Origin: an uncultured Clostridia bacterium
GTDB taxonomy: Bacteria; Bacillota; Clostridia; RUG12999
Length of the DNA: 5,836 bases
Assembly: GCA_938005345.1 (NCBI GenBank)
Contig: CALLNG010000583.1
Location: forward strand, 1-5,836
Direction of reading: 5' to 3'
Shown: piece by piece, positions 1-5,836 of the stretch
How the letters are laid out: each line of letters begins with the position of its first letter
Position numbering within the stretch: position 1 is the first letter of the stretch
Translations under genes and position numbers: made by a program
Notes under the pieces: generated by a model
What the model saw: the letters and a program-made list of their open reading frames with translations, nothing else
Told to the model about the DNA's origin: nothing
Databases searched by the model: none

Positions 1-110
1 TCGGTCAGAATATGGTTTGGTCATTTTGTCTGCTGTGTACAGACTATGCAAATGCTGGACCTGTTGATACAACGCGTTTACAGGTCGGGGGAATACGCAA
101 TCTGCTATGG
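1..110. other. Left-edge stretch with no supported gene
   Basis: No reading frame here has a convincing start and ribosome binding site. Downstream of the minus-strand gene that stops at 111 there are two short inverted repeats. One is a 7-bp stem pairing 58-64 (GACCTGT) with 80-86 (ACAGGTC) around a 15-base loop. The other pairs GTCTG with CAGAC at about 29-45. Neither is followed by a run of T on either strand, so neither is called a terminator. Confidence 0.4.
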
Positions 111-728
111 TTAAAATATAGGGGACGCGTCTTCTTTTGGAATAAGAGAGAACCGTGCACCGCCCTTGCCGGCGTAATCCCGCCCGAAAACAAGCTGCGG
201 ACAAGGATCCTGCTCCCTAATTTCAAAGGCTACCCAGCCAGTCAGAGGCATGCCGGCTTGTAATTCTCCGCGCAGTGCAGGCTGCGGCGGTACAAGGCTT
301 TTGCGCGCATAAGGCTCTCCATTTTGCTGTAAACATTCTGCATCAAATGGTGAAATGTATACGGTACTGGTTTCGGGCTGTATTTGAAGAACCGAAATTT
401 CCAGTAAGGCAATAATATATTCCATCCCGGCAGCGGGAGGGGCATTGTGTGTGTTCGCTTGATGCAGAGTTTTGTACGCTTCCTCTCCCCGGCTGGCGCA
501 AAGCAAACGCACTTGTGCTTGATAGGTGCATACCGCCTGGTCAATTTCTACTTGCTGTTCTTGCCCGCTGGACAGGTTCCCACTGCTGGCCGCAAGCAGC
601 TGTGGATTCATACTGGCCTCCTGTATACCGCCAATGGGTTGTTTTGGTTTTGCTGGACGTGTCACCCAAAATATGCATAAGCCAGTCAGCAGACATATTC
701 CAATAAATACAATGGTTTCCAGTGGCAT
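111..728 (-). CDS. Membrane-anchored DUF4352-like protein
   Basis: This is a 205-residue protein of unknown function. Residues about 5-22 (TIVFIGICLLTGLCIFWV) form one hydrophobic segment with no lipobox cysteine, so it is most likely an uncleaved N-terminal anchor with the rest outside the membrane. A Pro/Gly/Ser/Gln-rich linker follows to about residue 60. Residues about 65-196 have the pattern of DUF4352-like extracellular beta-sandwich domains: a GEEAYKTLHQAN segment at 81-92, GMEYIIALLEISV at 101-113, a strand pair around TVYISPFDAECL, and the closing LTGWVAFEI at 162-170. The start at 728 is chosen because AAAGGGGCG lies just upstream. An in-frame extension to 788 lacks a comparable site and would run through the opposing promoter. 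It is divergent from the rubredoxin-fusion gene, and no partner gene is visible. Gene reality is well supported; the family call is by pattern only. Confidence 0.8.
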   Translation of the reverse strand: MPLETIVFIGICLLTGLCIFWVTRPAKPKQPIGGIQEASMNPQLLAASSGNLSSGQEQQVEIDQAVCTYQAQVRLLCASRGEEAYKTLHQANTHNAPPAAGMEYIIALLEISVLQIQPETSTVYISPFDAECLQQNGEPYARKSLVPPQPALRGELQAGMPLTGWVAFEIREQDPCPQLVFGRDYAGKGGARFSLIPKEDASPIF

Positions 729-778
729 GTTATTCGCCCCTTTAATGCTCTTTTTTTCAAAAATCGTCAAATTTTGCA

Positions 779-807
779 TTGCAAGCACAAGATTCCTATG
801 GTATGAT
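779..807 (+). promoter_or_regulatory. Extended -10 promoter for the rubredoxin-fusion gene
   Basis: On the plus strand there is TTGCAA at 779-784, a 17-base spacer, and TATGAT at 802-807 preceded by TGG (extended -10, TGn). The predicted start near 814 leaves a leader of about 167 bases before the ATG at 981. The -35 lies inside a small palindrome (TTGCA-T-TGCAA, 774-784), and the -10 lies inside a second one (802-814). No better-spaced promoter was seen closer to the gene. Confidence 0.5.
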
Positions 808-814
808 AATCATA
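802..814. promoter_or_regulatory. Palindromic operator candidate over the -10
   Basis: TATGAT-A-ATCATA is a perfect 6-1-6 inverted repeat that covers the -10 and the probable start of the plus-strand promoter. Its odd centre and AT-rich arms containing GATAAT resemble Fur/PerR-family boxes, which are usually 7-1-7 repeats. The match to the PerR or Fur consensus is only partial. A metal- or peroxide-sensing repressor would suit the redox gene it precedes, but which regulator binds is inference. Confidence 0.35.
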
Positions 815-854
815 AGAAAGCCGCTATGAAATAAGGGTCATTCTTCTAGTTCCT

Positions 855-884
855 ATTATACCATAATCTATACCGTGATTGCAA
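855..884 (-). promoter_or_regulatory. Sigma-A-like promoter for the minus-strand membrane protein gene
   Basis: Read on the minus strand there is TTGCAA (forward 879-884), an 18-base spacer, and a perfect TATAAT (forward 855-860). Transcription would start near 848 and leave a leader of about 120 bases before the start codon at 728. The leader runs across the opposing promoter of the plus-strand gene. Confidence 0.55.
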
Positions 885-980
885 GAATAATCTCAACAAC
901 TTTGGAGTATTTTTCCAGAAGTGCATGATCTGATACCAATAGGCAACAATAACAATAAGGACAAAAGGAGGAGAACACAA

Positions 981-1610
981 ATGAATACGACTGCATTATT
1001 CGATTTGACGTATGGGCTGTACATCATTTCTGCCAAAGAAGGGCAAAAAATCAATGGTTGTGTTGTCAATACGGTACTGCAAATTACTGCGGAACCGGAG
1101 CGCCTGATAACCGTTATTAACAAGGGAAGCTTGACACATGATATGATACAAAGGACGCGCCAGTTTAACGTTTCCATTTTAGCCAAGGATACGCCTATGG
1201 AAACGGTTGCAGCGTTTGGATTTCAAAGCGGGCGGACCTATGACAAATATGCAAAAATTCCGTTTGAGATTGATGACGCAGGAATTCCCTATTTGCGCCA
1301 AAATAGCATTGGAATGCTGTCCTGCCATGTGGTAGATACGGTGGATGCCGGGTCACATACTATATTTGTCGCGGAACTGACCGAAGATGTTGTGTTAGAT
1401 AGCCGTGACCCGCTCAGCTATACGTATTACCGTAGTGTCAAAAACGGGAAAGTGCCCAAGGAAGCGTCCAGCTACCATGCGCCGCAAATACCAGAAAAAC
1501 GCGGATGGCGCTGCTCTGTTTGCGGCTTTATATACGAAGGTGAAGAGTTGCCGCCGGAATTTGTCTGCCCCATCTGTGGGCAGCCTGCAGAAGTATTTCA
1601 GCGGCTATAA
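981..1610 (+). CDS. hrb: High-molecular-weight rubredoxin (flavin reductase–rubredoxin fusion)
   Basis: This is a 209-residue cytoplasmic electron-transfer protein. Residues 1 to about 155 match the flavin reductase-like FMN-binding split barrel: an N-terminal GLYIISAKEGQKINGCVVNT-type strand pair, NVSILAKD at 63-70, and the conserved SHTIFVAEL strand at 125-133. A charged linker leads to a rubredoxin-like iron site with Cys178, Cys181, Cys196 and Cys199 (CSVC and CPIC). Only 14 residues separate the two CxxC pairs, so the domain is the short form seen at the C-terminus of rubrerythrins rather than a full rubredoxin. In clostridia and acetogens such proteins pass electrons from NAD(P)H or flavin to flavodiiron proteins that reduce O2 or NO. 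The start at 981 follows AGGAGG (966-971) by 9 bases; a longer in-frame ORF to 921 has no such site. No flavodiiron or rubrerythrin gene is in view. Confidence 0.92.
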   Translation: MNTTALFDLTYGLYIISAKEGQKINGCVVNTVLQITAEPERLITVINKGSLTHDMIQRTRQFNVSILAKDTPMETVAAFGFQSGRTYDKYAKIPFEIDDAGIPYLRQNSIGMLSCHVVDTVDAGSHTIFVAELTEDVVLDSRDPLSYTYYRSVKNGKVPKEASSYHAPQIPEKRGWRCSVCGFIYEGEELPPEFVCPICGQPAEVFQRL

Positions 1611-1621
1611 ATACAGATGGT

Positions 1622-1676
1622 AAAGGCTGCTGATATCTATGGGATAGGAGATATATCCTTCTGCATAGCTGCCTTT
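1622..1676. other. Imperfect stem-loop just after the rubredoxin-fusion gene
   Basis: AAAGGC (1622-1627) pairs with GCCTTT (1671-1676). After a T·T mismatch, GC pairs with GC (1629-1630 with 1668-1669). Inside, ATATCT (1633-1638) pairs with AGATAT (1649-1654). An alternative inner hairpin, GGATA (1642-1646) with TATCC (1654-1658), would compete with it. It begins 12 bases after the stop codon. There is no clean T tract after it, so it may be a weak terminator or a 3' end-stabilising structure. Confidence 0.35.
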
Positions 1677-1694
1677 GATTGTAATGGTTTACGG

Positions 1695-1726
1695 CATTTG
1701 TATTCTAATATACAAGCATACAAATG
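1695..1726. repeat. AT-rich inverted repeat, 9-bp arms
   Basis: CATTTGTAT (1695-1703) is the exact reverse complement of ATACAAATG (1718-1726), with a 14-base spacer that holds an extra ATACAA. It lies in the convergent intergenic region between two gene ends, so a role as operator or promoter part is unlikely. It may be a 3' RNA structure or chance in AT-rich DNA. Confidence 0.35.
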
Positions 1727-1752
1727 TTACATTATAATTGCTGCGATAAAAT

Positions 1753-1780
1753 AGGGGCCACAGCTTTTGCTGCGGCCCCT
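1753..1780. terminator. Bidirectional rho-independent terminator
   Basis: AGGGGCC-A-CAGC pairs with GCTG-C-GGCCCCT around a TTTT loop, giving a strong stem with one A·C mismatch. On the minus strand it is followed by ATTTTATC, which fits termination of the secreted-protein gene 69 bases upstream. On the plus strand the tail is TGTCTGTTATG, a weaker U tract, but it also lies 143 bases beyond the rubredoxin-fusion stop and can serve both converging transcripts. Confidence 0.8.
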
Positions 1781-1848
1781 GTCTGTTATGCGTTGATATG
1801 TTTTTTTATTAGCTGGTCATTTGTACATTAAAATGTTTCACTCTTTGA

Positions 1849-4041
1849 TTATCCTGCTAATTTGCCCAGTATCAACTGGATATCTGCATCTGTGAAGTCA
1901 TATGCCTTTTCAGTAATTACAATAACTTCTGAATCGCCCCAGTAGACCGACATACCAAGCGCTTCACATAAGTCTCGTACTGGCAGGAATGTCCGGTCGC
2001 CAATAATTTGGGCTGGTTCTTCCACAGCCTGGGCGGTACCATTGATCATAATTTCATTTTTGCCTAGTTCCATGACAATGGTCTTATCGCCTTGCACAAC
2101 AGTGACAATATCGATTCCGGTGGAGTTATCAAACGATACTTTTGCTCCAAGGTTCTCGCTGACAAAGCGGACGGGCAGCAAAGTCTTATTTCCCCACAGC
2201 AGCGGCGTCACACGGTTATCTTTCGGATCAATTTTTACAAGGCTTCCGTTTACCATAGCCGTTGAGTTTGCAATTTGCAGCACAATGGATTCCTCCAGTG
2301 TAGAAGCGGCATCGGCATAGATATCAACCGGTTTCGCGTCAAACCCTTCTACACCATATAGCTGTGCTTTCAGATACAAGATAGTTCCATATGCATCTAC
2401 TTTGGTTCTGGCATTGGAAATGTAAGATGGTGTAATCAAATTTATAATTTCTGGGTCAAACTCCGCCATAAACATGAATTTGGATTGCAGGGAGGTAGTT
2501 GGCGTCTCCGGCATGTCACCGCGCACATTTTCCGCAAAAGTGCCGTCACCAGCGGAAATTAAATATAAAATGTTGTTGCATATTAATTCAACATTATTTC
2601 CCTGTGAAGTGTACCGCCCGCTTTTGAGCATTCGCCAGTACCCAATCATGTCAAAGGAAGCATGCCCTAAATCTTCTATATGGTTATCATCGGTTGGCCA
2701 ATAATTGTAAATGACCGTAGGCATATTGTCCCTTCCGGTAGCTGGGATGAAGCTGTTTTCAAAGCTCTCCAGGGACTTTTGTGTTACGGTATGATACAAT
2801 TCCGCCTTTTCAGTATTTCCCAAAAATTCATTCAATTCTGCGGAACGCTGAAAGGCATGTGCCACCATAAATTGGCGGTTAGAAATCATGAGGCGCCCCG
2901 CGTTGGCGGTAGAAGAACTGCCGCCATAGGTCGAACTGTCGGCAAATGTCCAAAATTTTACATCAGTCGGATAACAGATTTGTAGTGTTTCCTCGTTTAA
3001 GAAATAAGGAATAATGTATTCGTCCATCGTTTCATCACAGCGGGAAATATAGGTCTCCGCCCGCTCTGCATAGGTTTTCCCATAACCAAATGTATCTCCG
3101 ATTGGCACCTCTTGTTCTTGAAGATTGGGCGTTTTATAAATCAATAGACACAGATAGTATAATTTACCGACAATATCGCCCTGTTCGCTGTCCGGCGCTT
3201 TGGCAATATCCGGCGGCTCATTGGGCCAAACCGGGAAGACTTGGTCATCCCAGTATACGCGTTTTTCTCCGCCGGGCATATCGTTGCGGCTGTTGATCAT
3301 GTAGTCTGCCCAGTTGATTAGGATATCCAAAATTTCCACATCGCCTGTCGCTGCATAAAGCGCAGTTAATGCATCGAAAGCAGCCCCAGTGGTGCCATAG
3401 CAAAAATCATTGCGTCCAGGGGTATAGTTGTTTTGCGGATTTGGAATTTTTTCTTTTGCATAGGCCTTAATTTGCACCAGTTCATTTGCAGTGAGCGGTC
3501 CGTCCACGCTGTCAAATATCATGGCGTTGCCCAAATTTGGCGCTGGTGCAACGTAATTGGGTGGCACACTACCTGTGCTGTCATATATGTCAATATCCCA
3601 TAATCCAGGTTCATCCATCGCTTCCAGAAAATTGACTTTGACATACCGTGCGCTCACTTTATCAAATACAATGGCTGTAATGGGAATGCTTTCCCCACTG
3701 TAAACTTCTTTCCAATCCTTTGCATTTGATGATACTTCAATAGTAAAGGAATTAACACGCTGTGAGTATTCGCTCAGCACAATACTGTCAAAGGATTCGG
3801 ATTGTCCAAGGTCAATTTGAATCCATGAGTTGGTTACGGCATCTCTTACTGCGGACCACCGTGTTCCTGGGTCTCCGTCAACTACCATCGCTGCACTGTA
3901 GGTCCCGCTCCATTCACTGCTGGCTTCCGCCTCTTTCTGCAACGCTAAGTTGATTCCCCTAGCGCTGCTGGAAAACGGAACCAATAAACTGGCAAGCAAC
4001 GTTAACAGCAGACATAGGCCCATCCCTTTTCTTGTTGGCAT
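1849..4041 (-). CDS. Secreted discoidin-domain protein with predicted alpha/alpha-barrel domain and C-terminal Cu_amine_oxidN1-type repeats
   Basis: This is a 730-residue exported protein. Residues 1-27 are a signal peptide (MPTRKGMG, then a Leu-rich core, probable cut after SSSA). Residues about 30-155 are an F5/8 type C (discoidin, CBM32-like) domain, with the hallmark DGDPGTRWS at 55-63, SWIQIDLGQ at 72-80 and RYVKVNF at 132-138; such domains bind sugars. Residues about 170-575 look mostly helical (for example YGTTGAAFDALTALYAATGD), as in six-hairpin glycosidases, polysaccharide lyases and related alpha/alpha toroids. I cannot assign a family or catalytic residues. Residues about 585-712 hold two Cu_amine_oxidN1-type repeats, each with a KTLLPVRF or RTFLPVRD motif; in Firmicutes these are wall-association or stalk modules, not amine oxidases. 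The start at 4041 follows AGGAGGGAGCACT. The gene is monocistronic, with its own promoter and terminator. A role in binding and cutting an extracellular glycan is inferred. Confidence 0.85.
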   Translation of the reverse strand: MPTRKGMGLCLLLTLLASLLVPFSSSARGINLALQKEAEASSEWSGTYSAAMVVDGDPGTRWSAVRDAVTNSWIQIDLGQSESFDSIVLSEYSQRVNSFTIEVSSNAKDWKEVYSGESIPITAIVFDKVSARYVKVNFLEAMDEPGLWDIDIYDSTGSVPPNYVAPAPNLGNAMIFDSVDGPLTANELVQIKAYAKEKIPNPQNNYTPGRNDFCYGTTGAAFDALTALYAATGDVEILDILINWADYMINSRNDMPGGEKRVYWDDQVFPVWPNEPPDIAKAPDSEQGDIVGKLYYLCLLIYKTPNLQEQEVPIGDTFGYGKTYAERAETYISRCDETMDEYIIPYFLNEETLQICYPTDVKFWTFADSSTYGGSSSTANAGRLMISNRQFMVAHAFQRSAELNEFLGNTEKAELYHTVTQKSLESFENSFIPATGRDNMPTVIYNYWPTDDNHIEDLGHASFDMIGYWRMLKSGRYTSQGNNVELICNNILYLISAGDGTFAENVRGDMPETPTTSLQSKFMFMAEFDPEIINLITPSYISNARTKVDAYGTILYLKAQLYGVEGFDAKPVDIYADAASTLEESIVLQIANSTAMVNGSLVKIDPKDNRVTPLLWGNKTLLPVRFVSENLGAKVSFDNSTGIDIVTVVQGDKTIVMELGKNEIMINGTAQAVEEPAQIIGDRTFLPVRDLCEALGMSVYWGDSEVIVITEKAYDFTDADIQLILGKLAG

Positions 4042-4100
4042 AGTGCTCCCTCCTAAAAATCACTTGACTTTTTCTTTGCAGGCTAAATAAATTTTTTCTT

Positions 4101-4130
4101 AGTATATCATAGGGATATGGCATTTGACAA
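4101..4130 (-). promoter_or_regulatory. Promoter of the secreted-protein gene
   Basis: On the minus strand there is TTGTCA (forward 4125-4130), an 18-base spacer, and TATACT (forward 4101-4106) with an extended TGA before the -10. The start would be near 4094, leaving a leader of about 53 bases with the strong AGGAGG site just before the ATG. The imperfect -35 and long spacer fit a promoter that needs an activator at the adjacent repeats. Confidence 0.6.
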
Positions 4131-4140
4131 GCGGATTAGG

Positions 4141-4197
4141 GCAAACGATTTTCTAGTTTGAGCAAACCTTTTTCCATGTTAGGAAACCCGTTTCCAG
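4141..4197 (-). repeat. Three helically phased copies of a 16-bp motif (putative regulator-binding array)
   Basis: Three direct copies start at 4141 (GCAAACGATTTTCTAG), 4162 (GCAAACCTTTTTCCAT) and 4182 (GGAAACCCGTTTCCAG). Ten of the 16 positions are identical in all three (G-AAAC-TTTC-A pattern). The spacing is 21 and 20 bp, two helical turns, so all three lie on one face of the helix. The nearest copy ends 10 bp before the -35 of the secreted-protein gene. The third copy is also a perfect 6-2-6 palindrome (GGAAAC-CC-GTTTCC). Direct repeats about 21 bp apart beside a -35 are typical of AraC-family activators. The regulator itself is not in the window. Confidence 0.55.
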
Positions 4198-4353
4198 GTA
4201 TATAAAAAATTTGTGCCGGCTACCATTTCATATAGAGAATAACGGGCATCTGTATTCATACTATGCGAGCGGACTTGCCGGTTCTGAAACAAAAGGTGTA
4301 ACCGTTGTGTGTGAGAATTTATTTTATTGAAATTTGGCTAGAATCATTGCGCC
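4198..4353. other. Intergenic DNA with no supported feature
   Basis: Apart from the promoter, repeat array and gene stub listed separately, this part of the 4042-4411 gap holds nothing I can support. The plus strand is open in one frame from 4157 to 4330 but has no start codon with a ribosome binding site, and its translation matches nothing I recognise. Confidence 0.4.
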
Positions 4354-4401
4354 CTATTTCTTTTCGGCTGTAGCAGCAATATATAGAACCACCTTTCTCA
4401 T
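4354..4401 (-). pseudogene. 5' stub of a dihydrofolate-reductase-family (RibD C-terminal-like) gene
   Basis: Read on the minus strand, a 15-codon ORF gives MRKVVLYIAATAEKK and a stop. The first ten residues match the usual opening of small RibD/DHFR-family proteins in Firmicutes (MRKVVLYIA followed by A/M-SLDGYIA), but the conserved SLDGYIA that should come next is missing. AGGAG (forward 4409-4413) lies 7 bases before the ATG and overlaps the ABC-F stop codon, as expected of a translationally coupled second gene. No continuation of the family appears in any minus-strand frame down to 4042. The best reading is the remnant of a gene deleted after its first codons. A short peptide gene, or chance similarity over ten residues, remains possible. 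Confidence 0.45.
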
Positions 4402-4411
4402 AGAATCACTC

Positions 4412-5836
4412 CTACGGTTCGGTTTCGTAGTGGCGAGGAGTTAATAAAATTTCCTTGGTTGCAACTGTATGGCAAAATGTGCTATCATGTTCTACCAACA
4501 CCATAGCAGGCTGGTCGCGTAATATTAATTCTTCAAGTTGCATGCGGCTAAAAATATCAATATAATTCAATGGTTCGTCCCAAAGGTAGAGGTGTGCCCG
4601 CTGACATAGGCTTGCGGCTAACAGCACTTTTTTCTTTTGCCCTTCACTAAAGGAACGTATATCCTTTTCAAATTGGGTACGCGGAAAGTCCATTTTGCGC
4701 AAAATAGTAAAAAGCCGCGTTTCATCAATCTCTTCTTTTTTCGCGTAGGAACGAAGAGAACCACTAAGTGTACGCGTATCCTGCGGAACATAGGCTATAC
4801 GCACGCCGCTGCCAATCGATACGGTGCCGCAATGATCAAGAGGCTGTCCCATCATCAATTTTAACAGACTGGATTTACCACAGCCGTTGCTGCCGCATAG
4901 CGCTACACGGTCGCCGCGTTGTACCGTGAAACTGACGGGTTCGCATACCTGGCGTCCACCGTAAGAAACAGCAACGCCTTCTACTCGCAGTAGGGTAGCT
5001 TGGTCATAGGTTTGTACTGGAATGGTTAGCGGCGGTGTAGTATCCAAATCGCGCAGCAACCTAGATTTTTCTTCAATGGCTTCTTCCTGGCGCACTGTGA
5101 TGATTTTGGAACGTTTCATGATTTTTGCGGCTTTATGTCCCAAAAATCCGCGGTCGGGGCGTAGGCCGGAAGTGCGGGAATGTTTTTCCGTTTCTGCCGC
5201 ACCAGACCAATCGGACAGCCGCCGCGCGCTGGCTTGCATTTGCCGAATCTCTTTTTTAAGTTTAGCAGACTGCTGCAGCTCCTGATGGTCCCGATGCGCC
5301 TTTTCCCGCTGCCAGGAGGAATAGTTTCCCTTTTGCACCACGATATTCTTTTTTTGAATGGACAGTACATGGTCAATACAACTGTCCAAAAATGTCCGGT
5401 CATGAGAGACTAAAATAAATCCTCTTTTTTGTTCCAGATATTGCCCTACAATCTGGCGGGCATGTTGATCTAAATGATTCGTTGGCTCGTCAATCAAAAG
5501 CATTTGGTCTTCCTGCAAAAATAGGCTGGCCAACAGCACTTTTGTTTGCTCTCCCGGACTTAATGTATCAAATGGACGCCATAGCAGACTATCATCTGTC
5601 TCTAGAAGGGACAATTCCCGCTGAAGCTGCCAAAGTTCCAGTGCAGGAACCAGTTTTTCTATGACAGAGTAGGTCATTTGCGTACAGTCATACACTTGAA
5701 ATGGAAAATAGGAAAAGCCGTTTGGTGCAGTGATGGTGCCCTGGTAGGGAATTTGTCCCATTAATAATTTAAGGAACGTTGTTTTTCCACGGCCATTACG
5801 CCCAATCAATCCTAGTTTCCAATTGGTATCTATTTG
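4412..5836 (-). CDS. ABC-F family ATPase, Lsa/CplR-like (5' end missing)
   Basis: 474 residues are visible. The frame stays open to the right edge, so the N-terminus (perhaps 25-30 residues) is outside. It has two ATPase domains and no membrane segments, the layout of ABC-F proteins, which act on ribosomes. Counting from the first visible residue, domain 1 has Walker A GRNGRGKTT at 12-20, signature LSPGEQ at 92-97, Walker B LLIDEPTNHLD at 113-123 and SHD at 144-146. The charged linker (about 165-265) includes GLRPDRGFLGHKAAK near 224-238, seen in the Lsa/CplR-like group. Domain 2 has Walker A GSNGCGKSS at 315-323, FSEGQ at 396-400, LYLWDEP at 416-422 and VEHD at 448-451. Both catalytic glutamates are present. 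Some relatives protect ribosomes from lincosamides, streptogramin A and pleuromutilins, but others do not. Its promoter and any attenuation leader are beyond the edge. A gene stub follows directly. Confidence 0.9.
   Translation of the reverse strand, partial: QIDTNWKLGLIGRNGRGKTTFLKLLMGQIPYQGTITAPNGFSYFPFQVYDCTQMTYSVIEKLVPALELWQLQRELSLLETDDSLLWRPFDTLSPGEQTKVLLASLFLQEDQMLLIDEPTNHLDQHARQIVGQYLEQKRGFILVSHDRTFLDSCIDHVLSIQKKNIVVQKGNYSSWQREKAHRDHQELQQSAKLKKEIRQMQASARRLSDWSGAAETEKHSRTSGLRPDRGFLGHKAAKIMKRSKIITVRQEEAIEEKSRLLRDLDTTPPLTIPVQTYDQATLLRVEGVAVSYGGRQVCEPVSFTVQRGDRVALCGSNGCGKSSLLKLMMGQPLDHCGTVSIGSGVRIAYVPQDTRTLSGSLRSYAKKEEIDETRLFTILRKMDFPRTQFEKDIRSFSEGQKKKVLLAASLCQRAHLYLWDEPLNYIDIFSRMQLEELILRDQPAMVLVEHDSTFCHTVATKEILLTPRHYETEP

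Noticed and set aside
58..86. Stem-loop GACCTGT/ACAGGTC as terminator of the minus-strand gene
   Set aside because: There is no T tract on either strand, and the 15-base loop is long for an intrinsic terminator.
729..788. In-frame N-terminal extension of the minus-strand membrane protein to 788
   Set aside because: The start at 728 has AAAGGGGCG just upstream and is followed at once by the hydrophobic anchor. The extension is hydrophilic, starts with GTG and runs into the opposing promoter.
921..980. In-frame extension of the rubredoxin-fusion ORF to 921
   Set aside because: The extension contains the AGGAGG ribosome binding site for the start at 981 and reads as low-complexity, charged residues.
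2680..2985. Plus-strand ORF of 101 codons inside the secreted-protein gene
   Set aside because: It is antisense to a clear multi-domain gene, has no ribosome binding site, and its translation is not family-like.
4182..4195. CcpA catabolite-repression (cre) site in GGAAACCCGTTTCC
   Set aside because: It is palindromic and LacI-operator-like, but it lacks the central CG and the flanking TG/CA of cre, and it is one of three phased direct repeats, which explains it better.
4157..4330. Plus-strand open frame of 57 codons in the intergenic gap
   Set aside because: It has no usable start codon or ribosome binding site, no recognisable similarity, and its left part is made of the repeat array.
4412..4430. 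CTACG/CGTAG inverted repeat at the end of the ABC-F gene
   Set aside because: It has only 5-bp arms and lies within coding sequence; it is likely chance.

Overview
The window looks like a piece of chromosome from an anaerobic Firmicute, most likely a member of the Clostridia. Four things point that way: a flavin reductase–rubredoxin fusion typical of strict anaerobes, an ABC-F ATPase of the Lsa/CplR-like type, a secreted enzyme-like protein ending in Cu_amine_oxidN1-type repeats, and strong AGGAGG-type ribosome binding sites with sigma-A-like promoters. The genus cannot be told from the sequence. No insertion sequence, CRISPR array, tRNA or rRNA is visible.

Layout, left to right. (1) 1-110 has no supported gene. 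(2) 111-728, minus strand, encodes a 205-residue membrane-anchored protein with a DUF4352-like beta-sandwich. (3) 729-980 is a divergent intergenic region. Each gene has a good promoter there, but the two promoters face each other, so the transcripts would overlap by about 35 bases. A perfect 6-1-6 palindrome sits on the -10 of the plus-strand promoter. (4) 981-1610, plus strand, encodes a high-molecular-weight rubredoxin (flavin reductase domain plus short rubredoxin domain), an electron-transfer protein linked to oxygen and peroxide defence in clostridia. (5) 1611-1848 is a convergent intergenic region with two stem-loops and a strong bidirectional terminator. (6) 1849-4041, minus strand, encodes a 730-residue secreted protein: signal peptide, discoidin/CBM32-like domain, a large probably all-alpha domain that may be a glycan lyase or hydrolase, and two Cu_amine_oxidN1-type repeats. 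(7) 4042-4411 holds its promoter, three helically phased copies of a 16-bp motif just upstream of the -35, and a tiny ORF that looks like the 5' stub of a lost dihydrofolate-reductase-family gene. (8) 4412-5836, minus strand, encodes an ABC-F ATPase whose first residues lie beyond the right edge.

The genes do not form one pathway. They are mostly separate transcription units: a redox-defence gene, an envelope protein, an inducible-looking secreted glycan-binding enzyme, and a ribosome-associated ATPase whose group includes antibiotic-resistance proteins. The least ordinary signals are the phased repeat array before the secreted protein, the unassigned central domain of that protein, the operator-like palindrome on the rubredoxin-fusion promoter, and the gene stub after the ABC-F gene. 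I see no clear sign of a wholly new multi-gene system.
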